A stretch of DNA of 42,252 bases from Leifsonia sp. C5G2 (lineage in GTDB: Bacteria > Actinomycetota > Actinomycetes > Actinomycetales > Microbacteriaceae). The DNA is taken from NCBI RefSeq assembly GCF_013359685.1, contig NZ_JABFMV010000021.1:1-42252 (forward strand), read 5' to 3'. The notes beneath the pieces are model-generated. The model searched no databases. It was not told where the DNA came from and saw nothing but the letters and a program-made list of their open reading frames with translations. Position 1 is the first letter of the stretch, and each line of letters begins with the position of its first letter. The position numbers and the translations under genes are program-made. Of the stretch, positions 42,224 through 42,252 are shown piece by piece.

Positions 42224-42252
42224 TGAAGAAGCCCTCGGCCATCGGCCGGGGG

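Noticed and set aside
1-42252. CRISPR arrays
   Set aside because: No regularly spaced direct repeats of the right length were seen. The tandem repeats found are 15 bp (coding) and 23 bp (two units).

Overview
The window is high-GC DNA with short or overlapping ATGA/GTGA gene junctions and many GTG starts. A type I glutamine synthetase, ABC sugar importers without their own ATPase and the general protein style point to an actinobacterium, most likely of the Microbacteriaceae (inference; no rRNA or complete tRNA is present to confirm it).

Region 1 (1-17.4 kb) is a fluoride-stress island placed after the end of glnA. Three fluoride (crcB-type) riboswitches can be read directly. One is canonical, on the minus strand at about 13.40-13.45 kb. 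Two are variants on the plus strand, at about 13.54 and 15.89 kb. Each has a stem that would cover or abut the ribosome binding site of the next gene. The minus-strand switch leads an eight-gene operon: two MutS-like ATPases, then six subunits of a membrane complex resembling hydrogenase-4/formate hydrogenlyase. That complex has lost its NiFe ligands and the proximal-cluster cysteines. The plus-strand switches lead a universal stress protein, a phosphoglycerate mutase and two CrcB fluoride-channel subunits, and then an enolase. An MFS transporter and a soluble pyrophosphatase converge on the complex from the other side. Enolase and pyrophosphatase are known fluoride targets, so the island appears to combine fluoride export with replacement enzymes and a poorly understood membrane complex.

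Region 2 (17.4-23.0 kb) is accessory DNA. It holds a broken IS110-family transposase with a non-coding 5' flank, a DUF1254/DUF1214 protein, a small unknown ORF and a plasmid-type ParB-like protein. A diverged repeat of about 110-160 bp occurs three times; its outer copies are inverted and flank the segment.

Region 3 (23.1-41.8 kb) is a catabolic cluster for an unidentified substrate. It encodes a carbohydrate-type ABC importer, a ThDP-dependent lyase/decarboxylase, a class III CoA transferase, an FGGY kinase, three hot-dog-fold hydratase-like proteins, a class I CoA-transferase pair with a degenerate third paralogue, an AroE-like and a Gfo/Idh-type dehydrogenase, four SDR proteins and a GntR/HutC regulator. 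Four regions before its transcription units share GTCTA/TAGAC half-sites, probably the operators of that regulator. The gene set suggests that a polyol or sugar-like compound is oxidised, activated as a CoA thioester and cleaved.

The right end (41.8-42.25 kb) is less GC-rich. It holds a possible cupin fragment, a sequence resembling a tRNA-Ser 3' end and a 23-bp tandem repeat, consistent with an integration boundary.
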